Shown here piece by piece: positions 24,872 through 33,802 of a DNA stretch of 55,781 nucleotides (its first letter is position 1; each line of letters opens with the position of its first letter). The DNA is from Thermaceae bacterium (GTDB lineage Bacteria; Deinococcota; Deinococci; Deinococcales; Thermaceae): positions 1 to 55,781 of the forward strand of contig JADMIM010000013.1 of NCBI GenBank assembly GCA_015478585.1. The letters are read 5' to 3'. A model generated the notes under the pieces. That model did not search any database, was not told the origin of the DNA, and saw only the letters and a list, made by a program, of their open reading frames with translations. A program made the translations under genes and the position numbers.

Positions 24872-25103
24872 TGTTCCCTACAGGAAGCTCGACCTCTACG
24901 ATTTCAAAATCGCTGGGCGGAATCGGATCGCCCCACTTCTGCATGGCCTCGAGCATCCCTTCCAAAGCTTCCTGAACGTTTGCCAGCGCTTCTTCGCGGC
25001 TATCCCCGTCCGAATACACGCCGTCAACGGAGGGCACTTTCGCCAGCCATACCCCAGGTTCTTCGGGGTCTTCATACACTTCAACTCGGTAACGCAGCTT
25101 CAT
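24861..25103 (-). CDS. hicB: HicB-type antitoxin
   Basis: 80 residues from ATG 25103. YRVEVYEDPEEPGVWLAKVP, then GVYSDGDSREEALANVQEALE, is the degenerate RNase H-like HicB fold; no separate DNA-binding helix-turn-helix tail is obvious. The ATG is 6 bases after TATACT (25110-25115 on this strand), so a leaderless transcript driven by its own promoter is likely. This pair is transcribed against the lysine operon. Confidence 0.88.
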   Translation of the reverse strand: MKLRYRVEVYEDPEEPGVWLAKVPSVDGVYSDGDSREEALANVQEALEGMLEAMQKWGDPIPPSDFEIVEVELPVGNNAA

Positions 25104-25128
25104 GGCTCGAGTATAGCCGAGGTGCAAA

Positions 25129-25980
25129 GTGAATATTCACCACTACTCGGTTTTCGCCGCCACACCCGGCGGGGGCAAGCACGTCGCCATCGTGGAGGGT
25201 GTGGATAACCCTGTGGATATGGGGAGAACCGCCGCCCAAAGCGGTGCTCCGCTGACCGGGTTCGTCCTCTGGTCAGGTGAGGGTCAGGCTGAGGTGCGGT
25301 TCTTCTCGTCGCCTCGCCAAGGCGAGGTGCGGGAGAAGGGCTCGAGCGACTCTGGGGCTTTGGTGGTCGGTGAGCATTTGCGCCTTCAGGGAGCGATTGG
25401 AGACCGGTTGACTGTGCAGATGGGGGAGGAGGGGCTCGAGGTTTTCTACCAAGAAGACAAATGGTGGAGCCATCAAGGCCAGACCGGGATTCAGGCCCTC
25501 GAGCTGGATTCGGCTCAACTGCTCGAGGTTTTGGGATTGTGTCAAGATGATGTAGTTGGGGTAATTCAAGCTGCGGGTGGTCACAAAATAAACTTGGTTG
25601 TATGTGTGAAAAGTGTTGTTGTTCTGGACAATATCGGGCCTAGCTTTGAGGTGCTTTCGATAATCCAAAAGTCGAATAAAGCCAATGGAGTGATTGCGGT
25701 GTGTCTTGACTCTCCCAGAGCCGCAGTGGATTTTCGTTGGTTCTCACCCGCAAAAAACTTGAATGAGGACAATGCCGGAAGTTATACCCTGGCCAGTCTT
25801 TGTGGATGCCTAACGGGTGTTCAAAACCTGCACGGTGAGCGGCACCTCGAGGCAATTCAGGGCTTCGCAAGTGGTAAGCCCTCGAGGCTATACGTGCGAT
25901 ACCTATCGGAAAACTCGAGAGCTAAGAATATACGTGTGGGAGGGCAAGTAGAAATGCTAGAGGTGACAAAATGGGCCTAA
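25129..25980 (+). CDS. Divergent PhzF-like isomerase family protein
   Basis: 283 residues. YSVFAATPGGGKHVAIVEG at the start and DFRWFSPAKNLNEDNAGSYTLA in the second half match the two PhzF/DAP-epimerase-like lobes (normally RFFxPxxGxxEDPxTGSA). The position of the PhzF catalytic Glu (SETxF motif) reads SGAPLTGF, with no Glu, so catalysis of the known type is doubtful. GTG start with GAGGTG 4 bases before; the reading frame overlaps lysT by 10 bases (ATGGGCCTAA), so it is translationally coupled with it. Lower similarity to the family consensus and more AT-rich stretches (25540-25780) than neighbours suggest transfer. Confidence 0.7.
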   Translation: MNIHHYSVFAATPGGGKHVAIVEGVDNPVDMGRTAAQSGAPLTGFVLWSGEGQAEVRFFSSPRQGEVREKGSSDSGALVVGEHLRLQGAIGDRLTVQMGEEGLEVFYQEDKWWSHQGQTGIQALELDSAQLLEVLGLCQDDVVGVIQAAGGHKINLVVCVKSVVVLDNIGPSFEVLSIIQKSNKANGVIAVCLDSPRAAVDFRWFSPAKNLNEDNAGSYTLASLCGCLTGVQNLHGERHLEAIQGFASGKPSRLYVRYLSENSRAKNIRVGGQVEMLEVTKWA

Positions 25981-27221
25981 CTTTAGCCGAGAAAATCCTA
26001 TCCCAACGCGCGGGCAAAACCGTGCAGGCAGGCGAACTGGTGGTGGTCGAAGTAGACCAGGTGATGGTGGTGGACTCCATCGCCGGGAGCTTTTTCAAGC
26101 GGCTCGAGCAACTCCAAGCCACCCCGCGCCACCCCGAAAAAGTCGCCATCGTGATAGACCACGTGGCCCCCGCCGCCAATGTGGAAGTTGCCACAGCCCA
26201 AAAGAATATCCGCGAGTGGGGGGCGAAATATGGCTGCACGGTGTTCGACGTGGGGCGTGGGATTTGCCATCAGGTCTTGATTGAAGAACGGCTGGCCCTG
26301 CCCGGCGGCATCGTGCTGGGCTCGGACTCGCACTCCACCACGTACGGTGCGGTAGCCTGCTTCGGCACCGGCATGGGAGCCACCGACATCGCGCTGGCGG
26401 CGGCCTCCGGGCGCACCTGGCTGCGGGTTCCCGAGTCGGTCAAGGTGACATTCAAGGGCAAGCTGGCGGCGGGTGCGACAGCCAAGGACGCGGCTCTCGA
26501 GATGGTTCGCGTTCTCAGCGCTGACGGTGCGACCTACATGAGCGTGGAGATTCACCTCGAGGACGGCGCAGAAGGGTTGTCCAGAAGCGAGCGGATGACC
26601 CTGGCCAACCTCACCGTGGAGGCCGGGGCCAAGTGCGGCCTGGTGATACCGAGCGGGGAAATCCTCAGCGAGTACCCGGTTCCCGAGTGGCTTTATCCCG
26701 ACCCCGACGCGGTTTATATCAATCGGGTGGAGATAGACCTTTCCACCCTCACCCCGCGCGTCTCCGTCCCCTTCTACGTGGACAACGTGGAACCAGTCGA
26801 AAAGGTGATGGGCAAAAAGGTAGACCAGGTTTTCGTCGGAACCTGCACCAATGGTCGCCTGGACGATCTGCACGAAGTCGCCGAAGTGCTGAAAGGTCGC
26901 CGGGTGGCGCAGGGGGTGCGGATGCTGATTATCCCGGCCTCGAGCCAAGTCCTGGAAGCCGCGACCGCCGACGGTACTTTGCTGACGCTGCTGCAAGCGG
27001 GTGCGACCCTGGGAACGCCGGGCTGTGGGCCGTGCATGGGCCGCCACCAGGGGGTTCTGGCTCCGGGCGAGGTTTGCGTTTCCACCAGCAACCGTAATTT
27101 CAGGGGGCGGATGGGTGCAGCCGACGCGGAAATCTACCTGGCTTCTCCAAGGGTGGCGGCGGCAACCGCCATTGCCGGTTTCATCACCACACCCGAAAGG
27201 CTCGAGGAGGTGACAGCGTGA
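25971..27221 (+). CDS. lysT: Homoaconitase large subunit LysT
   Basis: 416 residues, the usual bacterial/archaeal HACN/IPMI large-subunit size. SDSHSTTYGAVACFGTG is the aconitase signature, and the 4Fe-4S ligands are Cys292 (GTCTNG), Cys352 and Cys355 (GCGPCMG). With LysU it converts homocitrate to homoisocitrate via homoaconitate. Start ATG overlaps the end of the PhzF-like gene; its own stop overlaps the GTG of ridA (GTGA). Assigned to lysine rather than leucine because of the surrounding lys genes. Confidence 0.92.
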   Translation: MGLTLAEKILSQRAGKTVQAGELVVVEVDQVMVVDSIAGSFFKRLEQLQATPRHPEKVAIVIDHVAPAANVEVATAQKNIREWGAKYGCTVFDVGRGICHQVLIEERLALPGGIVLGSDSHSTTYGAVACFGTGMGATDIALAAASGRTWLRVPESVKVTFKGKLAAGATAKDAALEMVRVLSADGATYMSVEIHLEDGAEGLSRSERMTLANLTVEAGAKCGLVIPSGEILSEYPVPEWLYPDPDAVYINRVEIDLSTLTPRVSVPFYVDNVEPVEKVMGKKVDQVFVGTCTNGRLDDLHEVAEVLKGRRVAQGVRMLIIPASSQVLEAATADGTLLTLLQAGATLGTPGCGPCMGRHQGVLAPGEVCVSTSNRNFRGRMGAADAEIYLASPRVAAATAIAGFITTPERLEEVTA

Positions 27222-27619
27222 GCGACAAGGTGCGATTTCTGAATCCAGAAAATATGCCCAAGCCCTTCGGTTACACCCAGGTTGTTGAGGTGCGCGGGGG
27301 ACGAACCGTGTACATCTCGGGTCAAGTGGCCATGGACGAGCAAGGTCAGGTGGTCGGACTGAACGATTTCGAGGCCCAGGTACGGGAGGTCTTCCGCAAT
27401 CTGGGGCGCGGGCTGGAGGCTGTCGGCCTGGATTTCAGCCATGTGGTCAAGTTGGGGATGTACATCACCGATATCACCCAACTTGCTACCCTGCGCCGCG
27501 TCCGGGATGAATTCATCAACACGCAAAATCCACCGGCCAGCACTTTAGTCCAAGTAGTAGCCTTGGCTCATCCAGAGCTTCTATTTGAAGCTGAGGCAGT
27601 GGCGGTGGCCCCGGAGTGA
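27218..27619 (+). CDS. RidA family reactive-imine deaminase
   Basis: 133 residues. GRTVYISGQVAMDEQGQVVG, VVKLGMYITDI and NPPASTLVQVVALAHPELLFEAEAVA are the RidA/YjgF blocks, with the conserved Arg of TLRRVRD. RidA trimers hydrolyse enamine/imine intermediates released by PLP enzymes. GTG start overlaps the lysT stop by four bases and has GAGGAGG 7 bases upstream. It sits between the two homoaconitase subunit genes, 3 bases before lysU, so it is expressed with them. Confidence 0.9.
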   Translation: MSDKVRFLNPENMPKPFGYTQVVEVRGGRTVYISGQVAMDEQGQVVGLNDFEAQVREVFRNLGRGLEAVGLDFSHVVKLGMYITDITQLATLRRVRDEFINTQNPPASTLVQVVALAHPELLFEAEAVAVAPE

Positions 27620-27622
27620 ACT

Positions 27623-28120
27623 ATGCCTAGAATCTGGAAATTCGGCGATTCCATCAACACCGACGACATCCTGCCGGGCAAGTACGCGCCTTTCATGGTC
27701 GGAGAGGACAAGTTCCACACCTACGCCTTCGCCCACTTCCGCCCCGAGTTCGCCCCTAACTACCAACCCGGCGACATCCTCGTCGCGGGCCGTAATACCG
27801 GCCTAGGCTCCTCCCGCGAGTACGCCCCCGAAGCCCTGCGTAAGCTGGGCCTGCGGGCCATTATCGCCAAAAGCTACGCCCGCATCTTCTACCGAAACCT
27901 GGTCAATCTGGGCATCATGCCCTTTGAAGCCCCCCAGGTGGTGGATGCACTTCACGACGGGGACGAGGTTTCTTTAGAGTTCGAGAACGGTGTCCTGCAC
28001 AAGGGCTCCGAGACTTTCCAACTCGCGCCCCCGCCAGAGTTCTTGCTCGAGGCCCTGCGCGAAGGTTCGATTCTCGAGTATTACAAACGCCACGGGAAAT
28101 TCCCCGGCGAATCTGCGTAA
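27623..28120 (+). CDS. lysU: Homoaconitase small subunit LysU
   Basis: 165 residues. NTDDILPGKY near residue 12 and NTGLGSSREYAPEAL near residue 58 are the swivel-domain substrate-recognition motifs of HACN/IPMI small subunits. It pairs with LysT. Starts 3 bases after ridA. Length is normal for the family. Confidence 0.92.
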   Translation: MPRIWKFGDSINTDDILPGKYAPFMVGEDKFHTYAFAHFRPEFAPNYQPGDILVAGRNTGLGSSREYAPEALRKLGLRAIIAKSYARIFYRNLVNLGIMPFEAPQVVDALHDGDEVSLEFENGVLHKGSETFQLAPPPEFLLEALREGSILEYYKRHGKFPGESA

Positions 28121-28140
28121 ACTATTTCCTGAGGGAGCTT

Positions 28141-28464
28141 ATGGAAGACCAACAAGTGGCCTGCCCAGTCTGCACCGAGACCATCCTGATACCGGTGGAG
28201 GAATACGCCGAACTGCTCGAGGGGGACGTGCTCGAGTGCGAGCATTGCGGGGCCTACCTGGAGATTCTCTCGCTCGAGCCCATCGAACTGGTGGTGGTGG
28301 AGGGCGGCGAGGACGGTTTCTACGTACTGTGCCCGCGTTGCGAGAACGAAATCGAAGTCGAGGCCGAGGGCGAAGCGGTCACCTGCGACAACTGCGGCTA
28401 TACCTTCACCCCGGACTGGTCGGAAGTTACTGGCGAAGACGAGGGGCGGGATTACAGGAACTGA
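28141..28464 (+). CDS. Tandem zinc-ribbon protein with LysW-like N-terminal half
   Basis: 107 acidic residues with eight Cys in four CxxC pairs: CPVC and CEHC (residues 8-36), CPRC and CDNC (64-85). The first half, ending CEHCGAYLEILSLEPIEL, aligns with the LysW core (CEDCGAELEV-type), the second is a separate short zinc ribbon. There is no C-terminal EDWGE, the tail ends GEDEGRDYRN, so it cannot be charged like LysW. It lies between lysU and lysW, 20 bases after lysU. Thermus thermophilus had an unassigned orf at a similar place in the cluster, as I recall. Function unknown; a zinc-bearing partner of the Cys-less LysW is one hypothesis. Confidence 0.75.
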   Translation: MEDQQVACPVCTETILIPVEEYAELLEGDVLECEHCGAYLEILSLEPIELVVVEGGEDGFYVLCPRCENEIEVEAEGEAVTCDNCGYTFTPDWSEVTGEDEGRDYRN

Positions 28465-28466
28465 AG

Positions 28467-28543
28467 GTAAAAAGTGGAAAAGGTAAAAAGGTCAAAAGTT
28501 AACAGCCTGCCCCTACTTTTCACCCTTTTGCCCTTTTCACCTT
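28467..28543. repeat. Imperfect inverted repeat between zinc-ribbon gene and lysW
   Basis: A/G-rich GGTAAAAAGTGGAAAAGG on the left is mirrored imperfectly by CCCTTTTGCCCTTTTCACC on the right. It can form a long weak hairpin; lysW has its own GGAGGA site after it. Confidence 0.4.
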
Positions 28544-28598
28544 GCTTTGATGGGCTTTTTCGTGGACGACCACGTAAGCAACTTTGGAGGAACTGACA

Positions 28599-28772
28599 AT
28601 GGCAAAGATAGCGTTTGAAAACCCGGAAACCGGCGCGACGATTGAACTCGAGAACCCCGAGCTAGGTGAGCTGGTAGTAGACGACGAAACCGGTGCGGAG
28701 TTTGAAGTGGTGAGCCTCGAGCCACCCAAGCTGGCCGCCGCCCCCGAAGAAGCCGAGGACTGGGGCGAGTAA
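28599..28772 (+). CDS. lysW: LysW amino-group carrier protein lacking all zinc-binding Cys
   Basis: 57 residues, very acidic, ending EEAEDWGE, the LysW tail whose terminal Glu carries aminoadipate by an isopeptide bond. The core ENPELGELVV is identical to my memory of T. thermophilus LysW, but the four zinc ligands are gone: the CPEC position reads NPET and the CEDC position reads DDET. Checked codon by codon there is no Cys at all. ATG 28599 has GGAGGA 7 bases upstream (a TTG at 28584 is less likely). LysX, LysY and LysZ genes follow. The protein must fold without zinc or be helped by another protein. Confidence 0.88.
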   Translation: MAKIAFENPETGATIELENPELGELVVDDETGAEFEVVSLEPPKLAAAPEEAEDWGE

Positions 28773-28871
28773 GATTTTCTCCTCCCCCCCTGCCGGGGAG
28801 GCTGGGAGGGGGGTCGAAACCGTAGGCTTCGTGAGTGCTGGGTGGGTCAAGGGTATTCGCCTGCGGCTCAC

Positions 28872-28912
28872 GCCCTCGCCCTAACCCTCTCCCAGAGGGA
28901 GAGGGGATTAAG
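28872..28912. repeat. REP-like hairpin repeat, copy 2, in the lysX leader
   Basis: GCCCTCGCCCTAACCCTCTCCC-a-GAGGGAGAGGG-type hairpin, inverted relative to copy 1 at 401-442. A further C/G-rich hairpin (CCCCCCTGCCGGGGAGG) lies at 28785-28802. The only ribosome-site-like stretch of lysX, GAGGGG at 28901, is in the right arm. Confidence 0.6.
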
Positions 28913-28918
28913 ACAAAT

Positions 28919-29770
28919 ATGCTTGCCATCCTATACGACCGCATCCGCCCCGACGAGGAAATGCTCTTCAAAGCCGCCGAGGGCTTGGGCATTCCCTTCA
29001 AGAAAATCTACGCCAAGCAGCTTCCTATGCGACTGGGAACTCGCCCGGCTGAACTCGAGGGCATCTCCTGCGCCCTCGAGCGCCTGGTTTCCCAGAGCAA
29101 AGGCTTAGCCGTTTCGCGTTACCTGACCTCGCTGGGGATTCCCGTGGTGAACCGGCCCGAAGTCATCGAGGTTTGTGGGGATAAATGGGCGACTTCGTGT
29201 GCCCTCGAGGCCCAGGGTGTCCCCCAGCCGCAAACCGCCCTGGCCACCGAGTCCGAGGAAGCCCTCAAGCTCATCGAGGAGATGGGCTACCCAGTGGTGA
29301 TGAAGCCGGTGGTGGGCTCCTGGGGCCGTTTGCTCTCGCTGATCCGTGACCGCCATGCCGCCGAGACGGTCTTAGAGCACAAGGAGGTGCTGGGCGGCTA
29401 TCAACACCAGCTTTATTACGTGCAGGAGCTGGTGGACAAGCCGGGCCGGGACATCCGGGCCTTCGTGGTGGGCGAAACCTGCATCGGGGCGATTTACCGC
29501 GCCAGCGAGCACTGGATTACCAACACCGCCAGAGGCGGCAAAGCCTCCAACTGCCCGGTCACGCCCGAGATGGCCGAAATTGCCGTGAACGCCGCGAAAG
29601 CCGTCGGTGGGGGAGTGGTCGCGGTGGATTTGCTCGAGTCCGGGCGCGGTCTGCTGGTCAACGAGGTGAATCACACCATGGAGTTCAAGAATTCGGTGTC
29701 TACGACGGGCGTGGATATTCCGGCCAAGATTTTAGAGTACGCCTGGAGCATCCGCAAAGAATTAGTATGA
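28919..29770 (+). CDS. lysX: LysW-L-2-aminoadipate ligase LysX
   Basis: 283 residues, ATP-grasp fold (RimK-like). [35 protein letters not shown] (ATP-lid Lys) and [20 protein letters not shown] are the LysX-specific blocks, the last with the metal-binding Glu and Asn. It joins the alpha-amino group of aminoadipate to the terminal Glu of LysW using ATP. ATG 28919 fits the family start [13 protein letters not shown]; upstream codons belong to the repeat. Confidence 0.93.
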   Translation: MLAILYDRIRPDEEMLFKAAEGLGIPFKKIYAKQLPMRLGTRPAELEGISCALERLVSQSKGLAVSRYLTSLGIPVVNRPEVIEVCGDKWATSCALEAQGVPQPQTALATESEEALKLIEEMGYPVVMKPVVGSWGRLLSLIRDRHAAETVLEHKEVLGGYQHQLYYVQELVDKPGRDIRAFVVGETCIGAIYRASEHWITNTARGGKASNCPVTPEMAEIAVNAAKAVGGGVVAVDLLESGRGLLVNEVNHTMEFKNSVSTTGVDIPAKILEYAWSIRKELV

Positions 29771-29774
29771 AGTC

Positions 29775-29993
29775 ATGAAAACGGCGGCTCCCGATTCCGA
29801 AAAGCAGGGCTGGCTCGAGGAGTTCGAGGCGGCTTCCCGGCGAAGCCTCGAGACCCGGCTGCGCTACGCTTTCATCAAGACCTATAAGCCCGTGCTGGAT
29901 GATGAAACTTACCGAGCCTTTGATAGCCTCGAGGAATATCGAAGGTGGTGCCAGGCCAATTTGCCCGACTGGTTGGGGTTCGGGCGTGTTTGA
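29775..29993 (+). CDS. Small protein paired with a nucleotidyltransferase
   Basis: 72 residues, charged and helical (EEFEAASRRSLETRLRYAFIKTY, then SLEEYRRWCQANLPDWLGFG). Not recognised with certainty; similar small proteins commonly precede DUF6036-type nucleotidyltransferase genes. Starts 4 bases after lysX and overlaps the next GTG by 8 bases, so the two are translationally coupled. It could be the antitoxin-like partner of the pair; that is inference. Confidence 0.6.
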   Translation: MKTAAPDSEKQGWLEEFEAASRRSLETRLRYAFIKTYKPVLDDETYRAFDSLEEYRRWCQANLPDWLGFGRV

Positions 29994-30453
29994 GTACCGC
30001 CAGGCTCAGGAAGTCCGCGATGCCTTCGAGCGCAACGGTGTGCGCTACCTTTTTATGGGCAAGTCTGGGGCGGTTTTGCTAGGTTTTCCTGACACAACCC
30101 AGGATGTGGATTTGTTCGTGGAGAAGAGTTCGCAAAACGGGCGCAATCTGGTGACAGCTTTGCGCGAGCTAGGCTTTGACCTGAGCGAAAAGCAGTCCGC
30201 CGATATCGAGGCCGGTAAGGACTTCGTTCAGCTCAAGAACGGGCCTTTCGACCTCGATCTAATCTTCGCGCCAGACGGTATCGAGACCTTTGGTGAGGCT
30301 TGGGAGCGGCAGATTCAAGTTGAGGGCTTCAGGGTGTGCAGTCTGGACGATATCATCGCCAGCAAACGGGCTTCGGGGCGAAGAAAAGACCTCGAGAGCC
30401 TGCCCCGCCTAAGAGCCTTCCGCGATTGGTGGAAAGGCCGCGAAAAACTGTAG
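29986..30453 (+). CDS. Nucleotidyltransferase-fold protein (DUF6036/MNT-like)
   Basis: 155 residues from a GTG that overlaps the preceding stop. RYLFMGKSGAVLLGFPDTTQDVDLFV contains the GS-type and DxD catalytic motifs of the pol-beta nucleotidyltransferase superfamily; FDLDLIF and CSLDDIIASKRASGRRKDLESL complete the fold. Such proteins occur in toxin-antitoxin and abortive infection modules. The pair interrupts the lysine operon between lysX and lysY; lysY starts 15 bases after it. A broken relative is in the arginine operon at 47403-47705. Confidence 0.75.
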   Translation: MFEYRQAQEVRDAFERNGVRYLFMGKSGAVLLGFPDTTQDVDLFVEKSSQNGRNLVTALRELGFDLSEKQSADIEAGKDFVQLKNGPFDLDLIFAPDGIETFGEAWERQIQVEGFRVCSLDDIIASKRASGRRKDLESLPRLRAFRDWWKGREKL

Positions 30454-30467
30454 ATTGGACAAGGTAA

Positions 30468-32025
<1,558 letters not shown>

Positions 32026-32061
32026 GCCCGCTATCCTAACCGGGCCGGGTAAACTCGCCTT

Positions 32062-32577
32062 ATGGTGATTGTTGGAAGCACCAACCCAGCCAAGCTGAAC
32101 CCGGCTCGAGCAGTTTTCGCCGAGGTATTTGGCCTTGAGACCCTCGGCATTGACGTGCCCAGCGGTGTGCCCGAGCAGCCGGTGGGCTACGAGGAGACCC
32201 TGCTGGGGGCGAAGAACCGGGCAGAAGCAGCTTTGCGGCAGCCGGGCGCGACCTGGGGAGTCGGTTTAGAAGGCGGCGTGGAGTTCAACGGGTACGGGGG
32301 CTGGCTGTTCAACATCGCTTATGTGGTGCGGGAGGATGGAAGAAGCGGGTTTGCTCGAGGGGGGAGCATCCTTTTACCGCCGGAAGTGGCGGCTCGAGTG
32401 CGCTTGGGCGAAGAACTCGGCCACGTGATTGACGACGTGGCCCGGCTCAAGGACAGCAAGAAAGCGGGTGGGGCGGTGGGCTTTTTGACGCTGGGCCGAG
32501 TAGAGCGGGCAGAGTTCTGGCGGCATACTTTAGAACTCGCGCTGCCGCGGTTCCTGCGCTCCGAGTTCTATCTATAA
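32062..32577 (+). CDS. DUF84 inosine/xanthosine triphosphatase (YjjX type)
   Basis: 171 residues. VGSTNPAKLNPARAVFAE, GVPEQPVGYEETLLGAKNRAEAA, WGVGLEGGVE and DSKKAGGAVGFLTLGRVERAE are YjjX/DUF84 signatures. Members hydrolyse non-canonical purine NTPs (ITP, XTP), cleaning the nucleotide pool. ATG 32062 lies 6 bases after TAAACT (32050-32055), so leaderless. Confidence 0.88.
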   Translation: MVIVGSTNPAKLNPARAVFAEVFGLETLGIDVPSGVPEQPVGYEETLLGAKNRAEAALRQPGATWGVGLEGGVEFNGYGGWLFNIAYVVREDGRSGFARGGSILLPPEVAARVRLGEELGHVIDDVARLKDSKKAGGAVGFLTLGRVERAEFWRHTLELALPRFLRSEFYL

Positions 32578-32647
32578 ACACTTCCGCACTGGGACGGCAT
32601 TATCGGTACATCAAGAAACCCGCTCACACACGTAAATCCTTAACCGT

Positions 32648-32795
32648 TGTCATGTTGAGCGAAGGCGAAACATCCCACACGCGCGTCGCACGTCAACTTC
32701 TCGGGTACAAAAAGACGGTTTTTGATACCCGAGATATTACATTGAGGAGCGCGTGTGAGATTCTTCACTGCGCCATCGCTCCGTTCAGAATGACA
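32648..32795. repeat. MITE-like inverted-repeat element B
   Basis: Left end TGTCATGTTGAGCG with CCCACACGCGC (32648-32684) is an imperfect inverted copy of the right end GCGCGTGTGAG ... TTCAGAATGACA (32749-32795). Inside is a strong hairpin CTCGGGTA (32700-32707) / TACCCGAG (32726-32733). The ends resemble element A. It occupies most of the 326-base gap 32578-32903 before lysZ; the rest (32818-32880) is a CTTCGACC/TTCGACG-type repeat stretch. Confidence 0.65.
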
Positions 32796-32903
32796 CTGTG
32801 GCGGTTTTGTGGCTTTTGGCCTTCGACCCTTCGGCAAGCTCAGGGCAGACTCTTAGACCTTCGACGTTTTGCGTTCGACGCTTTTCAGTATGATGTTGCG
32901 GCT

Positions 32904-33719
32904 ATGGGTCTAGTGGTGGTCAAAGTCGGGGGTTCGGAAGGCATCAACTACGAAGCGGTTGCCAAAGACGCGGCGGCCCTGTGGAAGTCGGGCCAGAAGC
33001 TGATCATCGTGCACGGGGGCTCGAGCGAGACCAACAAAATCGCCGAGGTGCTGGGCCATCCGGCCCAGTTTCTGACCCATCCGGGCGGGATGACCTCACG
33101 ATTAACCGACCGCCGGACTTTGGAGATTTTCGAGATGATCTACTGCGGGCTAGTAAATAAACGCATCGTGGAGCTGTTCCAGCGCGAAGGGGTGAACGCA
33201 GTCGGCCTTTCCGGCCTGGATGGGCGTATTTTTGAAGGCAAGCGCAAAGATGCGGTGAAGTACGTGGAGAACGGCAAAATCAAGATTCACCGGGGCGATT
33301 TTACTGGCTCTGTGGAGAAGGTCAACGTGGCCCTCTTACAAACCCTGTTGGATTCAGGCTATCTCCCCGTCCTGACCCCACCGGCGGTCAGCTACCAAGG
33401 GGATGCTATCAACACCGATGGCGACACGGCGGCGGCGATGCTGGCAACGGCTTTTGGGGCCGAAGCCCTGCTTCTGCTTTCCAATATCCCCGGCTTGCTG
33501 GCCAACTTTCCCGACGAAGCCAGTCTGATACCGGAAATCCCTGCTGCCCGCCTGAACCACCCACAGTACATGGCGGTGGCCCAGGGGCGGATGAAAAAGA
33601 AGGTGCTGGGGGCGGTGGAAGCCGTGCAGGGCGGGGTCGGGCGGGTAGTGTTTGGCGATGCCCGCCTCGAGGAGCCCATTCGGAGGGCTCTGGCTGGAGG
33701 GGGAACTGTTGTTCACTGA
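32904..33719 (+). CDS. lysZ: LysW-aminoadipate kinase LysZ
   Basis: 271 residues, amino acid kinase fold. VVVKVGGSEGINYEAVAKD at the start, IIVHGGSSETNKIAE, HPGGMTSRLTDRRTLEIFEM and DGDTAAAMLATAFGAEALLLLSNIPGL are ArgB/LysZ blocks; the SSETN form after HGG is LysZ-like. Phosphorylates the LysW-bound aminoadipate side chain. The frame is open upstream to 32652 through a repeat, but ATG 32904 matches the family start; TATGAT lies 9 bases before it, so its own promoter is possible since a repeat element and a convergent/divergent pair separate it from lysY. Confidence 0.92.
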   Translation: MGLVVVKVGGSEGINYEAVAKDAAALWKSGQKLIIVHGGSSETNKIAEVLGHPAQFLTHPGGMTSRLTDRRTLEIFEMIYCGLVNKRIVELFQREGVNAVGLSGLDGRIFEGKRKDAVKYVENGKIKIHRGDFTGSVEKVNVALLQTLLDSGYLPVLTPPAVSYQGDAINTDGDTAAAMLATAFGAEALLLLSNIPGLLANFPDEASLIPEIPAARLNHPQYMAVAQGRMKKKVLGAVEAVQGGVGRVVFGDARLEEPIRRALAGGGTVVH

Positions 33720-33802
33720 GGCTTTTCCCCAGTGGATACGAGCCCATCGGGAAGCTAAAGTCCTAACTTTCACCCTACGTTTGTGGGGGTAGAATGCACT
33801 TG

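Noticed and set aside
24047-25132. A 361-codon frame on the plus strand crossing homocitrate synthase, hicA and hicB
   Set aside because: Out of frame with homocitrate synthase and antisense to hicBA; low-complexity product.
25998-27047. A 349-codon open frame opposite lysT
   Set aside because: Shadow of lysT, with no recognisable domain.
28835-28918. N-terminal extension of lysX
   Set aside because: These codons translate a REP repeat (PNPLPEGEG), a common false extension; the family starts at 28919.
32652-32903. N-terminal extension of lysZ
   Set aside because: The codons lie inside an inverted-repeat element and have no counterpart in amino acid kinases.
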